Position numbers and translations under genes: made by a program. Positions 1-8,091 of a DNA stretch of 64,000 bases are shown here, in pieces; positions within the stretch are counted from its first letter, which is position 1; each line of letters starts with the position of its first letter. The stretch comes from Inquilinus sp042743185. GTDB lineage: Bacteria; Pseudomonadota; Alphaproteobacteria; DSM-16000; Inquilinaceae. Location of the stretch: contig NZ_JBHYMS010000006.1 in the NCBI RefSeq assembly GCF_042743185.1, positions 1 through 64,000 of the forward strand. The letters run 5' to 3'. The notes under the pieces were generated by a model that did no database searches, had not been told where the DNA came from, and worked only from the letters and a program-made list of their open reading frames with translations.

Positions 1-1
1 C

Positions 2-1492
2 ACGCAAACTCCTCGTCCGACTCAACGCCAAGGCCCGCGATGTCCGCCAACAACTCGCACTGGCTGCTTGACAGGCCAGACAGTCGCTCACCCGGTCGTC
101 CTGCGGACGCCCGACCTCTCCCGCCAGGCGGGAGAGGTTACGCGTTGGTTCATCGAGGTTGGAGGCCGATGGCTGCGCCTTCGCCTCCGCCCGCCCCTGC
201 GGCAGGTCGAACAGCAACCCTCCCGCGGTGCGGCTCTTCAGCTCCTGCGGCTCGAACAGGCGGATCACGCCGTATTCGCCGTCATAGCCGGCGTCGCGGA
301 TCACCTGCCCCTTCCGCAGCCGCGTCACCGCCTCGGCCAGCAGCTCGGATTCGGCGCGGGCGATGTCCTCGACCGGCAGCTCGCCGAGGATCGACAGCTC
401 CGACCCCAGCGTGCCGACCAGACGGTCATAGCTGCGCGCCACCGCCTTGCTGGCCGGGCCGGTCGCCAGCAGCTCGGACAGGATCTCGGGCAGCGGCACC
501 AGGCTCGAGATCTCGCCGGCCGTCGGCGGCGGCGCGGCCTCGGCCTCGCTGCGATCGGCCAGTGTCTCGATCCGGTGCAGCACGCCGACCGTGACCGGCT
601 GGCCGCAGACCGGGCAGCGCCCGTCCAGCGCCAGCGTCTCCTGCGGGCTCAGCCGGACATCGCATTTGCGGTGGCCGTCGGCGTGGTATTTGCCCTCTTC
701 CGGGAAGAACTCGACCGTGCCGGCATAGCCGTCGCCGGTCTCCAGCGCCCGGCGGATGGCGTGATAGTCGGGGTCGCAGTCGAAGGCCGTGGCCTCGCGC
801 CCCAGCTTGCCCGGCGAATGCGCGTCGGAGTTCGAGGTCAGGCGGTAGCGGTCGAGGAAAGAGATCCGCCAGTTCATCGCCGGGTCGGAGGACAGGCCGG
901 TCTCGACCGCGAAGATGTGGTCCGCGAGGTCGCCATAGCATTCGGCGATGGAATCGAAGCCGGACTGCGAGCCCAGCGCCGCGAACCAGGGCGTCCAGAT
1001 ATGGGCCGGCACAAGATACGCATCGGGACCGGAGGCCAGGGTGACCTCCAGCAGGTCGCGGGAATCGAGGCCGAGGATCGGCCGCCCGTCCGAGGCGATG
1101 TTGCCGATCCGCGCCAGGCTGGCCTGCAGCCGGTCGATCGTGTCGAAATCCGGCCCGTAGATCAGGTGGTGGATCTTCCGGGTGCGGTCGCCCTTCTTGT
1201 AGATGGTCGAGATCTCGGTCGACAGCATGAAGCGCACCGGCGTCCGGCACGGCGCCGGAAGCGTCGCCATCACCGCGGCCTCGAGGTCCGGCCGCAACCG
1301 GAACAGGCCCGGCGTGTCCGGCACCAGCTTGTCCTTCAGCTCGGCCAGCCAGACCGGGTGCACGCAGTCGCCGGTGCCGACCACGCCGATGCCCTTGCGC
1401 GCCGCCCAATGCGCCAGATGCTCCAGGTCGAGGTCCCGGCTGGTCGCCCGCGAATGCTTGGAATGGACGTGCAGATCGGCGTGAAAGCGCAT
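2..1492 (-). CDS. PHP-domain endonuclease Q-like / UvrD-associated protein (3' end beyond window or lost)
   Basis: The frame begins MRFHADLHVHSKHSRA, a PHP metal-binding motif I, and later has TSNSDAHSPGKLGREA, another PHP signature. A Cys cluster (RKC, then CPVCG about 20 residues on) is the zinc-binding part seen in the endonuclease Q / TIGR00375 family. EndoQ nicks DNA 5' of deaminated bases; in bacteria this module also occurs fused to UvrD-type helicases. About 420 residues fit the family. The frame then stays open through a palindromic repeat (114-138) and an antisense transposase tail to base 2 with no stop. The native C-terminus, or a helicase half, has therefore either been lost or lies past the edge. 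The start ATG at 1492 is fixed by the motif. The EndoQ name is inferred from motifs only. Confidence 0.7.
   Translation of the reverse strand, partial: MRFHADLHVHSKHSRATSRDLDLEHLAHWAARKGIGVVGTGDCVHPVWLAELKDKLVPDTPGLFRLRPDLEAAVMATLPAPCRTPVRFMLSTEISTIYKKGDRTRKIHHLIYGPDFDTIDRLQASLARIGNIASDGRPILGLDSRDLLEVTLASGPDAYLVPAHIWTPWFAALGSQSGFDSIAECYGDLADHIFAVETGLSSDPAMNWRISFLDRYRLTSNSDAHSPGKLGREATAFDCDPDYHAIRRALETGDGYAGTVEFFPEEGKYHADGHRKCDVRLSPQETLALDGRCPVCGQPVTVGVLHRIETLADRSEAEAAPPPTAGEISSLVPLPEILSELLATGPASKAVARSYDRLVGTLGSELSILGELPVEDIARAESELLAEAVTRLRKGQVIRDAGYDGEYGVIRLFEPQELKSRTAGGLLFDLPQGRAEAKAQPSASNLDEPTRNLSRLAGEVGRPQDDRVSDCLACQAASASCWRTSRALALSRTRSLR
3..71 (+). mobile_element. possible 3' tail of a transposase gene (partial)
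   Basis: The first 69 bases read as an open C-terminal end, RKLLVRLNAKARDVRQQLA-LAA, followed by TGA. The phrase RKLLVRLNA resembles the C-terminus of IS110/IS1111-type transposases (commonly MRKLLVxLNA), which is the only basis for the call. The rest of the gene would lie left of the window. The neighbouring PHP gene is read on the opposite strand across the same bases, so both cannot be functional here. Family assignment is tentative. Confidence 0.35.
114..138. repeat. perfect palindrome of a dispersed intergenic repeat
   Basis: Two perfect 12-base arms, acctctcccgcc and ggcgggagaggt, surround a single centre base. With its flank on the minus strand (cgggtgag about 20 bases on), this matches the general look of a high-copy intergenic palindrome seen across alphaproteobacterial genomes (from memory, not searched). 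It lies inside the open frame of the PHP-domain gene, implying that the last part of that frame is not ancestral coding sequence. Confidence 0.6.
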
Positions 1493-1670
1493 GTCGGCCC
1501 CGTGTTCCCCGCGCCCCCTCCGTCTCACACCTACGATCGCCGTGAAGACTCGGGCGCCGATCGGGCGATGATAGGACGCAGGACCGGGTCGGCAAACGCC
1601 CGAAGGGCCTGCTCAGCCCGTCAGGAGCGCCGCATGCGCGATCCCGCGCGGCCTCTCCTGCAAGGAACCG

Positions 1671-2354
1671 TCACGGCGAGCCCCGCTGGGGCGTGGCCAT
1701 CGCCAGGATGGCGGCCGGAAGGCCCGCCGGTTCTGCAACAAGATCATCCGCCCCCGCGGACTCCAGCTCATCGCGCGTGCCGTATCCCCAAAGCACGCCG
1801 AGAGAGCGCATCCTGTTCGCGTGAGCTCCAACGACATCATATCGACGGTCACCCACCATGACGCAGTGGCTCCGCGCCAGCGCATGTCGCTCGACGATAT
1901 GGGAAACAAGGTCCGGTTTATGGTCCAAAGCACCGCCATCTTCGGAGCCGTAGATGCCGTCGAAAAGGGACATGAGATCGAGATGCTCAAGGATACGCAG
2001 GGCAAACCGCGTACGCTTGGACGTCGCGAGATACAGCCGTGCACCTGACTGCCGTATCTCTGCCAATGCTTGAGCGATGCCCGGGTAGGGAAGACTGTTG
2101 TACAAGCCGCTCCGGCCATAATCCGCCCGATAGGCTGCCACCGCTTCAATGATCCGATCGTCACCAAAGGGCTCGAGCAGCAACCGCATGACGTCGTCGA
2201 TCGGAGGGCCGATGATTGCGGTCAGATCCAGCGATGGTCCCGGCTCATGCCCCAGGGCACGAAGTGCGGCCCGGCAGCTCATGAGGATGCCAGGCTGCGA
2301 ATCGATCAGGGTACCATCGAGGTCGAGAAGGACTGAGGACGTATCAGACGACAT
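1671..2354 (-). CDS. HAD-superfamily hydrolase, phosphoglycolate phosphatase-like
   Basis: A 227-residue HAD phosphatase. Motif I is LLDLDGTLIDS (nucleophile and acid/base Asp), motif II is ATSK in the middle, and motif IV is VMVGDRRYD near residue 170. A cap of helices lies between motifs I and II, as in subclass IA (Gph/PpaX-like) enzymes. The open frame extends 56 codons further upstream, but that part is low-complexity and the family begins just before motif I, so the ATG at 2354 is used. No strong Shine-Dalgarno is seen; the leader holds a gtagc triplication. The exact substrate cannot be read from the sequence; phosphoglycolate is only the family default. The gene stands alone between the PHP gene and tRNA-Arg. 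Confidence 0.8.
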   Translation of the reverse strand: MSSDTSSVLLDLDGTLIDSQPGILMSCRAALRALGHEPGPSLDLTAIIGPPIDDVMRLLLEPFGDDRIIEAVAAYRADYGRSGLYNSLPYPGIAQALAEIRQSGARLYLATSKRTRFALRILEHLDLMSLFDGIYGSEDGGALDHKPDLVSHIVERHALARSHCVMVGDRRYDVVGAHANRMRSLGVLWGYGTRDELESAGADDLVAEPAGLPAAILAMATPQRGSP

Positions 2355-2545
2355 GGCGTAGCGTAGCGTAGCATGGCTTGCCCGGCCGGCCACAGCCGCT
2401 GACCGCCCTTTGCCGACCATCGCCGGCGCCCGCGGCAGACAAGCACCGGACGCCCTCAGGCGGAGAGCTGTCGCAACAAGTCGCCATGCCCGCATCGGCC
2501 TTCGAGACCGTCGGCAAGACATACGGGAATGGGATGACTGAACGT

Positions 2546-2562
2546 CTATCTCAGTGAGATAG
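2546..2562 (-). terminator. hairpin directly after tRNA-Arg
   Basis: Arms ctatctc and gagatag form a 7-bp stem with a 3-base loop, starting one base beyond the encoded CCA of the tRNA. No T-run follows, so it may be a 3' processing or weak termination signal. Confidence 0.4.
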
Positions 2563-2639
2563 TGGCGCGCCCGAGAAGATTCGAACTCCTAACCTTCTGA
2601 TCCGTAGTCAGATGCTCTATCCAATTGAGCTACGGGCGC
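2563..2639 (-). tRNA. tRNA-Arg (anticodon ACG)
   Basis: The reverse strand folds as a full cloverleaf. The acceptor arms are GCGCCCG and CGGGCGC, the D-arm region is AGCTCAATTGGATAGAGC, the anticodon loop is CTACGGA giving anticodon ACG, and the T-loop is GTTCGAATC. The discriminator G is followed by an encoded CCA (2565-2563). ACG is the tRNA-Arg whose A34 is normally deaminated to inosine to read CGN codons. The length is 77 bases including CCA. Confidence 0.97.
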
Positions 2640-2849
2640 GTTCTGCGGGGCGTCGTCGCCGCCCCGTCGTCAGGCGGGCGGAACCTAGTCGATGCCCGAC
2701 CCCGATTGCAAGCCCCATTTTCATCGATCCGACACGAAACGAGGCATGCGGCCGCCGCATGGGCCGAGGCCCCTGCCCTGCGCCCGCTTTCCGGCTGCGC
2801 TCGGCCGCGCCATCTCATGTTCAAGCACGACGAGAACCGGGAGGCCGTG

Positions 2850-3287
2850 ATGGCGCTGGTGTGCGACGTTGTCGGGCGCGTTCTCGCCCTCTTGCTGCTG
2901 ATCGGCATGCCCGCCTTCGCCCAGGCGCCCCTCGGCAACGCCGACGGGGCAGCGATCGCGGGCGTGATCCGGAAGCAGCTCGACGCCTTCCAGGGCGACC
3001 GGGCGGCGGAGGCCTTCGGCTACGCCTCGCCCGGCATCCAGCAGATGTTCGGCACGCCGGACAGGTTCATGGCCATGGTCCGGCAGGGCTATCCGCCGGT
3101 CTACCGGCCGCGCTCGGTCGATTTCCGCGAGCTGGTCACGGCCGAGGGCCGGATCGTGCAGAAGGTGCTGTTCGTCGGCCCGGACGGGGTGCCGGTGATC
3201 GCCGAGTACATCATGGAGCGGCAGCCCGACGGCAGCTGGCGAATCGACGGCTGCCGGCTGGACCGCGGCGGCGACCGCTCGGCATGA
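2850..3287 (+). CDS. secreted DUF4864-like hypothetical protein
   Basis: A 145-residue protein with a classical signal peptide (MALVCDVVGRVLALLLLIG, cleavage probably after PAFAQA). The mature part runs IRKQLDAFQGDRAAEAFGYA, then a short cystatin/NTF2-like fold ending in a beta-rich stretch (VPVIAEYIMERQPDGSWRI). This is the pattern of the DUF4864 family, small periplasmic proteins of unknown role in alphaproteobacteria. The ATG at 2850 is chosen because gggagg lies a few bases upstream and the signal peptide begins there; an in-frame ATG at 2817 is possible but has no ribosome site. Product family moderately sure, function unknown. Confidence 0.7.
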   Translation: MALVCDVVGRVLALLLLIGMPAFAQAPLGNADGAAIAGVIRKQLDAFQGDRAAEAFGYASPGIQQMFGTPDRFMAMVRQGYPPVYRPRSVDFRELVTAEGRIVQKVLFVGPDGVPVIAEYIMERQPDGSWRIDGCRLDRGGDRSA

Positions 3288-3372
3288 CACCCAGGTCAGA
3301 GGCGGCGTTGACAAGCCTGACGGGGGCGCCCCATCGTGCGGGCCCGACACCAGAGATTGCCGAATTCGTGCC

Positions 3373-4215
3373 ATGACCGACACCGCGCTGAAGACCGCCA
3401 TCGAACAGGCCTGGGCCGACCGCGACAGCCTGACCCCGGCCACCCAGGGCACGGCCCGCGACGCCATCGAGGCGGCGCTGGAGGGCCTCGATTCCGGCGT
3501 CCTGCGCGTGGCCGAGAAGATCGACGGGCAGTGGCAGGCGCATCAGTGGCTGAAGATGGCGGTGCTGCTGTCCTTCCGCATCACCGACAGCAAGATCGTC
3601 CCGGGCGGGCCCGACGGCGCGGTCTGGTACGACAAGGTGGCGCCGAAGACGCTCGGCTGGGGCGAGAACCGCTTCCGCGAGGCCGGCTTCCGCAGCGTGC
3701 CGGGCGCGGTCGTCCGCCGCTCCGCCTATATCGCGCCCGGCGTGGTGCTGATGCCGAGCTTCGTCAATGTCGGCGCCCGGGTCGACGGCGGTACCATGGT
3801 CGACACCTGGGCCACCGTCGGCTCCTGCGCCCAGATCGGCAAGAACTGCCACCTGTCGGGCGGCGTCGGCATCGGCGGCGTGCTGGAGCCGCTGCAGGCC
3901 AACCCGGTGATCATCGAGGACGACTGCTTCATCGGCGCGCGCTCCGAGGTGGTCGAGGGCGTGATCGTCGAGCGCGGCTCGGTGCTGTCGATGGGCGTGT
4001 TCCTGAGCGCCACCACCAAGATCGTCGACCGCGAGACCGGCACCGTCAGCTACGGAAGGGTGCCGGCCTATTCGGTGGTGGTGCCGGGGGCGCTGCCCGG
4101 CAAGAAGCTGGCCGACGGCACGCCCGGTCCGTCGCTGGCCTGCGCCGTGATCGTCAAGCGGGTGGACGAGCGCACCCGGGCCAAGACCTCGATCAACGAG
4201 CTGCTGCGCGACTGA
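3373..4215 (+). CDS. dapD: 2,3,4,5-tetrahydropyridine-2,6-dicarboxylate N-succinyltransferase
   Basis: DapD transfers succinyl from succinyl-CoA to tetrahydrodipicolinate in the succinylase branch of lysine and diaminopimelate synthesis. The 280 residues match the usual size (about 275-285). The middle carries left-handed beta-helix hexapeptide repeats (for example VLMPSFVNVGARVDGGTMVD), then GGVGIGGVLEPLQA and the C-terminal RTRAKTSINELLRD typical of DapD. It is followed, after a repeat, by dapE, the deacylase two steps later in the same pathway. Assignment is firm. Confidence 0.97.
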   Translation: MTDTALKTAIEQAWADRDSLTPATQGTARDAIEAALEGLDSGVLRVAEKIDGQWQAHQWLKMAVLLSFRITDSKIVPGGPDGAVWYDKVAPKTLGWGENRFREAGFRSVPGAVVRRSAYIAPGVVLMPSFVNVGARVDGGTMVDTWATVGSCAQIGKNCHLSGGVGIGGVLEPLQANPVIIEDDCFIGARSEVVEGVIVERGSVLSMGVFLSATTKIVDRETGTVSYGRVPAYSVVVPGALPGKKLADGTPGPSLACAVIVKRVDERTRAKTSINELLRD

Positions 4216-4249
4216 TTGCGATGGTTGACCGGGCCGGCTCTCTTTTCCC

Positions 4250-4329
4250 TGTCATTGCCGGGCTTGACCCGGCAATCCAGGGGCCACCAAGAGCGGCTCT
4301 GGATGCCCGGGTCAAGCCCGGGCATGACA
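4250..4329. repeat. REP-like double-hairpin repeat between dapD and dapE
   Basis: One hairpin (4254-4276) has arms attgccggg and cccggcaat; a second (4304-4324) has arms tgcccggg and cccgggca. Outer bases tgtcat (4250) and atgaca (4329) pair as well, so the whole unit can fold as one long structure. This bipartite layout around a cttgacccgg core is typical of dispersed alphaproteobacterial intergenic repeats. Confidence 0.75.
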
Positions 4330-4357
4330 GATCAAGGGACGTGTCTGGAGCTCAAGC

Positions 4358-5533
4358 TTGACCAACCACCCCATGACCGCCCCCGACCCGATCGAACTGA
4401 CCCAGGCGCTGATCCGCTGCCCCAGCGTCACCCCGGCCGATGCCGGGGCGCTGGATGTGCTGGAGGCGGCCCTGGCGCCGCTCGGCTTCCGCTGCGAGCG
4501 GATGCGGTTCGAGGCTCCGGGCACGGCGCCGATCGACAATCTCTACGCCCGCATCGGCGGCGGCCGGCCGCATCTCTGCTTCGCCGGCCATACCGACGTG
4601 GTGCCGCCGGGCGACGAGGCGCGCTGGCGCTTCCCGCCCTTCGAGGGCCGGATCGCCGAAGGCCGGGTCTGGGGCCGCGGCGCCTGCGACATGAAGAGCG
4701 CGGTCGCCGCCTTCGCCGCCGCGGCCGGGCGCTTCCTGGCCGCGCGCGGGCCTGGCTTCGGTGGGTCGATCAGCCTCCTGATCACCGGCGACGAGGAGGC
4801 CGAGGCGGTCAACGGCACGGTGAAGGTGCTGCAGGCCCTGGCGGCGCGCGGCGAGGCGATCGACGCCTGCATCGTCGGCGAGCCGAGCAGCAGCGAGGCG
4901 GTGGGCGACACCATGAAGATCGGCCGGCGCGGCAGCCTGACCGGCCGGCTGACCGTGCGCGGGGTGCAGGGCCATGTCGCCTATCCGCACAAGGCCGACA
5001 ACCCCCTGCCCCGGCTGGTGCGGATGCTGGCGGCCCTGGGATCGGGGCCGGAGATCGACCAGGGCAGCGCGCATTTCGATCCGTCCACCCTCGCCATCAC
5101 CACAATCGATGTCGGCAACCCGGCCGCCAACGTGATCCCGGCCGAGGGCCGCGCCACCTTCAACATCCGGTTCAACGACACCCACACGGCGGACAGCCTG
5201 GGCGCCTGGCTGCGCCAGCGCTTCGATTCGGTCGGCGGCGACTACGCACTGGAACTGCGCAGCGGCGCCGACAGTTTCCTGACCGCGCCGGGCGAGCTGA
5301 CCGGGCGCGTCGCCGGCGCGGTGCAGCGGGTGACCGGCCGCCGCCCGGCCTTCAGCACTTCGGGCGGCACCTCCGACGCCCGTTTCGTCAAGGACTACGC
5401 GCCGGTGGTCGAGCTGGGCCTGGTCAACGCCACCATCCACAAGACCGACGAGAATGTGCCGGTCGAGGAGATCGAGACGCTGGCCCGGATCTATCAGGCG
5501 GTGCTCGAGGACAGCTTCCCGGAGAGGGGCTGA
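4358..5533 (+). CDS. dapE: succinyl-diaminopimelate desuccinylase
   Basis: DapE is a dinuclear zinc M20-family hydrolase that removes succinate from N-succinyl-LL-diaminopimelate. Metal-binding motifs are visible: CFAGHTDVVPPGD (first His/Asp), WGRGACDMKSA (bridging Asp), ITGDEEAEAVNG (catalytic Glu and metal Glu), and FSTSGGTSDARF towards the C-terminus; the last metal His is in NATIHKTDENV. The length of 391 agrees with the family. Start choice: TTG at 4358 has ggag 7 bases upstream, while the in-frame ATG at 4373 has no ribosome site, so the TTG is preferred though the ATG cannot be excluded. Five bases separate it from the next gene. Confidence 0.95.
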   Translation: MTNHPMTAPDPIELTQALIRCPSVTPADAGALDVLEAALAPLGFRCERMRFEAPGTAPIDNLYARIGGGRPHLCFAGHTDVVPPGDEARWRFPPFEGRIAEGRVWGRGACDMKSAVAAFAAAAGRFLAARGPGFGGSISLLITGDEEAEAVNGTVKVLQALAARGEAIDACIVGEPSSSEAVGDTMKIGRRGSLTGRLTVRGVQGHVAYPHKADNPLPRLVRMLAALGSGPEIDQGSAHFDPSTLAITTIDVGNPAANVIPAEGRATFNIRFNDTHTADSLGAWLRQRFDSVGGDYALELRSGADSFLTAPGELTGRVAGAVQRVTGRRPAFSTSGGTSDARFVKDYAPVVELGLVNATIHKTDENVPVEEIETLARIYQAVLEDSFPERG

Positions 5534-5538
5534 CGGCC

Positions 5539-6120
5539 ATGGCGGTGTCTTCGGCCGACATCATCCGCGGGGTCTGGGGCGCCTGGCGCCTGGCCCGGCG
5601 CGACACCGGCGGCATGGCCATGTTCGACGTCTCGCCGGACGGCGCGGCGAAGAGCTTCGTCGCCGCGGCGCTGGCCCTTCCGCTCTTCGTGATCGTGCAG
5701 ATGATCGCGCTGGGCGACAGATGGCCCCTGCTGCTGCAGCCGGCTCCGCTGATCATCATGGTTCTGGGATTTCTCGCCGGCTGGCTGGTGATGCCGGCAG
5801 GCCTGACCTGGATCCTGCCACGGCTCGGCCGCAGCCAGCGCCTGGCCGAGGGGATCGTTGCCTACAACTGGGCGGCGCTTCTGATCTCGTCGGCCTGGTT
5901 CGTCGTGGTGCTGCTGAACGCCGTCGGCCTGTTCCCGGGCCAGCTGGGGTTCCTCGTCTTCGTCGTCGTCCAGGTCGTCTGCTACGTCTATGAAGGCTTC
6001 GTGCTTCGCACCGCGCTCGAGATCGAGCTGCCGATCGCGGCAGGGCTGGTCGTGTTCGACGCCGTGATCTCCGAACTGCTGGGCGCCTGGATCGCCGCGG
6101 CCACTCAGGCGTCCCTGTAG
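5539..6120 (+). CDS. small integral membrane protein, Yip1-like hypothetical
   Basis: A 193-residue protein of unknown function. After an amphipathic N-terminus (DIIRGVWGAWRLARRD) there are four to five hydrophobic segments, for example ALALPLFVIVQMIALG, PLIIMVLGFLAGWLVM, AALLISSAWFVVVLLNAVG and FLVFVVVQVVCYVYEG. This resembles uncharacterised Yip1-type proteins that often follow dapE in alphaproteobacteria. Its ribosome site (ggagagggg) sits inside the end of dapE, so the two are probably co-transcribed. The 3' end overlaps convergent truA by 16 bases. Confidence 0.75.
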   Translation: MAVSSADIIRGVWGAWRLARRDTGGMAMFDVSPDGAAKSFVAAALALPLFVIVQMIALGDRWPLLLQPAPLIIMVLGFLAGWLVMPAGLTWILPRLGRSQRLAEGIVAYNWAALLISSAWFVVVLLNAVGLFPGQLGFLVFVVVQVVCYVYEGFVLRTALEIELPIAAGLVVFDAVISELLGAWIAAATQASL

Positions 6121-6851
6121 CGCACCCACAGGAAGCACAGCCCGTCCGGCGGCGCGGTGGCGCCGGCGGCGGCGCGGTCGCGCGCCGCCAGCACCTCGGC
6201 GACCCAGCCGGGCGGGCGCTTGCCCTCGCCCACCAGCTTCAGCGTGCCGGTGATGTTGCGGATCTGGTGGTGCAGGAAGGACCGCGCCTCGGCCTCGATC
6301 TCGATCGCCTCGCCGCGGCGCACCACATCCAGCCGGTCCATCGTCCGCATCGGCGACTTGGCTTGGCATTCGGCGGCGCGGAAGCTGGTGAAGTCGTGGT
6401 GCCCGACCAGGTGCTGCGCCGCCTCGTGCATCGCCGCGGCGTCCAGCGGCCGCGACACCTGCCAGGCCTGTCCGGCCTCCAGCGCCAGCGGCGCGCGGCG
6501 GTTGACGATGCGGTAGCGATAGGCGCGCAGGATGGCGGAGGTGCGGGCGTCGAACCGGTCGTCCACCGGCTCCGCCGCCAGGATCGCCACCGGCAGCGGC
6601 TTCAGGTGGAAATTGACCGCGTCGCGCACCGTGCCTGGATCGGTCGGCCGGGCGATGTCGGCATGCGCCACCTGCCCCGCCGCGTGCACCCCGGCATCGG
6701 TGCGGCCGGCGGCGGTGATCCGCACCTCCTCGCCGCAGAACCGGAAGATCGCCTCCTCGACCGCCTGCTGCACCGACAGGCCATGGGCCTGCCGCTGCCA
6801 GCCGACGAAGGGCCGTCCGTCATACTCGATGGTGAGCTTGTACCGCGCCAT
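6105..6851 (-). CDS. truA: tRNA pseudouridine(38-40) synthase
   Basis: TruA converts uridines 38, 39 and 40 in the anticodon arm to pseudouridine. The N-terminus MARYKLTIEYDGRPFVGWQR is the family opening, and the catalytic Asp lies in ITAAGRTDAGVHAAGQ. The C-terminal half has FLHHQIRNITGTL, also conserved. The length of 248 residues is normal. A start at 6863 would add only four residues; the one at 6851 matches the family. truA, dapE and dapD usually lie in one direction with fmt; here truA converges on dapE's partner and fmt is 4.5 kb away. Confidence 0.95.
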   Translation of the reverse strand: MARYKLTIEYDGRPFVGWQRQAHGLSVQQAVEEAIFRFCGEEVRITAAGRTDAGVHAAGQVAHADIARPTDPGTVRDAVNFHLKPLPVAILAAEPVDDRFDARTSAILRAYRYRIVNRRAPLALEAGQAWQVSRPLDAAAMHEAAQHLVGHHDFTSFRAAECQAKSPMRTMDRLDVVRRGEAIEIEAEARSFLHHQIRNITGTLKLVGEGKRPPGWVAEVLAARDRAAAGATAPPDGLCFLWVRYRDA

Positions 6852-7051
6852 CCGCCGCACCATAGCGGCCCCGGCGGGAAGCGCCAGATCCAGCCTTTCT
6901 CGCGGCCGCGATATCTTCGGTCTTTACACGGCCCGCCGCGCTCCGCCAATGTCAGGCATTCGATCCGATTTTTATGATTTCTGGATTCGAACAGGGCGTG
7001 CGGCAAGAGCCGCCGCGGCATTGGCGTGATGCGGATTCGGAGGGGGATTCG

Positions 7052-7531
7052 TTGGTCGCATTGAGATTTTTCCGTCGGCGCACGGTCGACGGAGCCCTGG
7101 TCATGGCGCTGCTGGCCGTGTCGGCCTGCATGTCGGCCCAGGATCACCGCCAGGCGGTTTCCGCGGACCAGGGCGGCAAGCTCACCATCGGCACGGTCCA
7201 GCGCGAGATCAGGACCGGCATGACCTCCGGCCAGGTGGTCGAGATCCTCGGCTCGCCGAACATGGTCACGACCGACGAGCAGCGCCGCGAGGTCTGGGTC
7301 TATGACCGCGTCTCGACGGAGACCGCCTATTCCACCAGCTCGGGCGGCGTGAACGCGCTCGTGCTCGGCGGGGCGGGCATCGGCGCCGGCCTCCTGGGCG
7401 GCGGGGTGGGAGGCGGCTTCGGCCAGTCCGCCGGCGCGGTTTCGCAGACCCAGCGGACCATCACCATCATCATCAAGTTCGACAATCAGAACCGGGTGCG
7501 CGATTTCGCCTATCGATCCAGCGCATTTTGA
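7052..7531 (+). CDS. lipoprotein with SmpA/BamE-like domain
   Basis: A 159-residue predicted lipoprotein. A basic start (FFRRR) and hydrophobic stretch lead to the lipobox LLAVSAC. The following region, IGTVQREIRTGMTSGQVVEILG then EVWVYDR, has the pattern of SmpA/OmlA (BamE-type) outer-membrane lipoproteins, in which GMT/S-x-xQV-x-xxLG is typical. A Gly-rich segment (GGAGIGAGLLGGGVGGG) follows, then a short beta-rich tail. TTG at 7052 is chosen because ggaggggg lies 5 bases upstream. First of three lipoprotein genes in a row; the role in outer-membrane assembly is inference only. Confidence 0.65.
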   Translation: MVALRFFRRRTVDGALVMALLAVSACMSAQDHRQAVSADQGGKLTIGTVQREIRTGMTSGQVVEILGSPNMVTTDEQRREVWVYDRVSTETAYSTSSGGVNALVLGGAGIGAGLLGGGVGGGFGQSAGAVSQTQRTITIIIKFDNQNRVRDFAYRSSAF

Positions 7532-7553
7532 AACCCGTTCGGGGGCCACGATT

Positions 7554-8078
7554 ATGAAACGCATGCTTCTGGCGGCATTATCCGCCGTGCTGTTGTCGGC
7601 CTGTGCCCAGGGCATTCCCAAGGAAGCCCTGCAGCTGTCCCAGGAGAACCTGCAGCAGCGGCAGCTCCAGACCCGGCGCTTCGACAGCGCCGACGAGGGC
7701 AAACTGCTGCAGGCCAGCGCCGGGGTGCTGCAGGATCTGGGCTTCACCATCGACCAGAGCGACACGACCGTCGGCGTCATCGCCGCCAGCAAGAACCGCG
7801 ACGCGACCGAGACCGGTCAGGTCGTCGGTGCCGTGCTGCTCTCCATGCTTTCGGGCGTGCCCCAGGCCTACGACAAGGACCAGAAGATCAAGGCCAGCCT
7901 GGTGACGCGGCCGGTCGGCAACGGCAAGTCCACCGCCGTCCGCGTGACCTTCCAGCGCTATGTCTGGAACACGCGGGGCCAGGTTTCCAGGATCGAAGGC
8001 CTGAACGATCCCCAACTCTACCGGGAATTCTTCGACAAATTGAGTCAGTCCGTGTTCCTGAGCGCGAACGAGATCTGA
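7554..8078 (+). CDS. hypothetical lipoprotein A
   Basis: A 174-residue protein with a clear lipoprotein signal, MKRMLLAALSAVLLSACAQ. The mature part has a segment RRFDSADEGKLLQASAGVLQ followed by DLGFTIDQSDTTVG, which reappears in the next gene, so the two are paralogues. A short hydrophobic stretch (VVGAVLLSMLSG) lies mid-protein. The last third (VTFQRYVWNTRGQ) looks beta-rich. No named family is recognised. It starts 22 bases after the SmpA-like gene and is followed 13 bases on by its paralogue, indicating one operon. Confidence 0.75.
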   Translation: MKRMLLAALSAVLLSACAQGIPKEALQLSQENLQQRQLQTRRFDSADEGKLLQASAGVLQDLGFTIDQSDTTVGVIAASKNRDATETGQVVGAVLLSMLSGVPQAYDKDQKIKASLVTRPVGNGKSTAVRVTFQRYVWNTRGQVSRIEGLNDPQLYREFFDKLSQSVFLSANEI

Positions 8079-8091
8079 GGCCGAGACGGAA

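Noticed and set aside
426..1595. 389-codon minus-strand frame
   Set aside because: Out of frame with the PHP motifs by one base; the Arg/Gly/Pro-rich translation is a frame shadow.
68..1861. 597-codon plus-strand open frame opposite the PHP gene
   Set aside because: Arg/Gln/His-rich translation with no domain pattern; it is the antisense of a gene with clear PHP motifs and arises from high GC.
4216..6120. 634-codon frame spanning dapE
   Set aside because: The upstream part is an out-of-frame reading of dapE; only the last 193 codons, from the ATG at 5539, are a real membrane protein.
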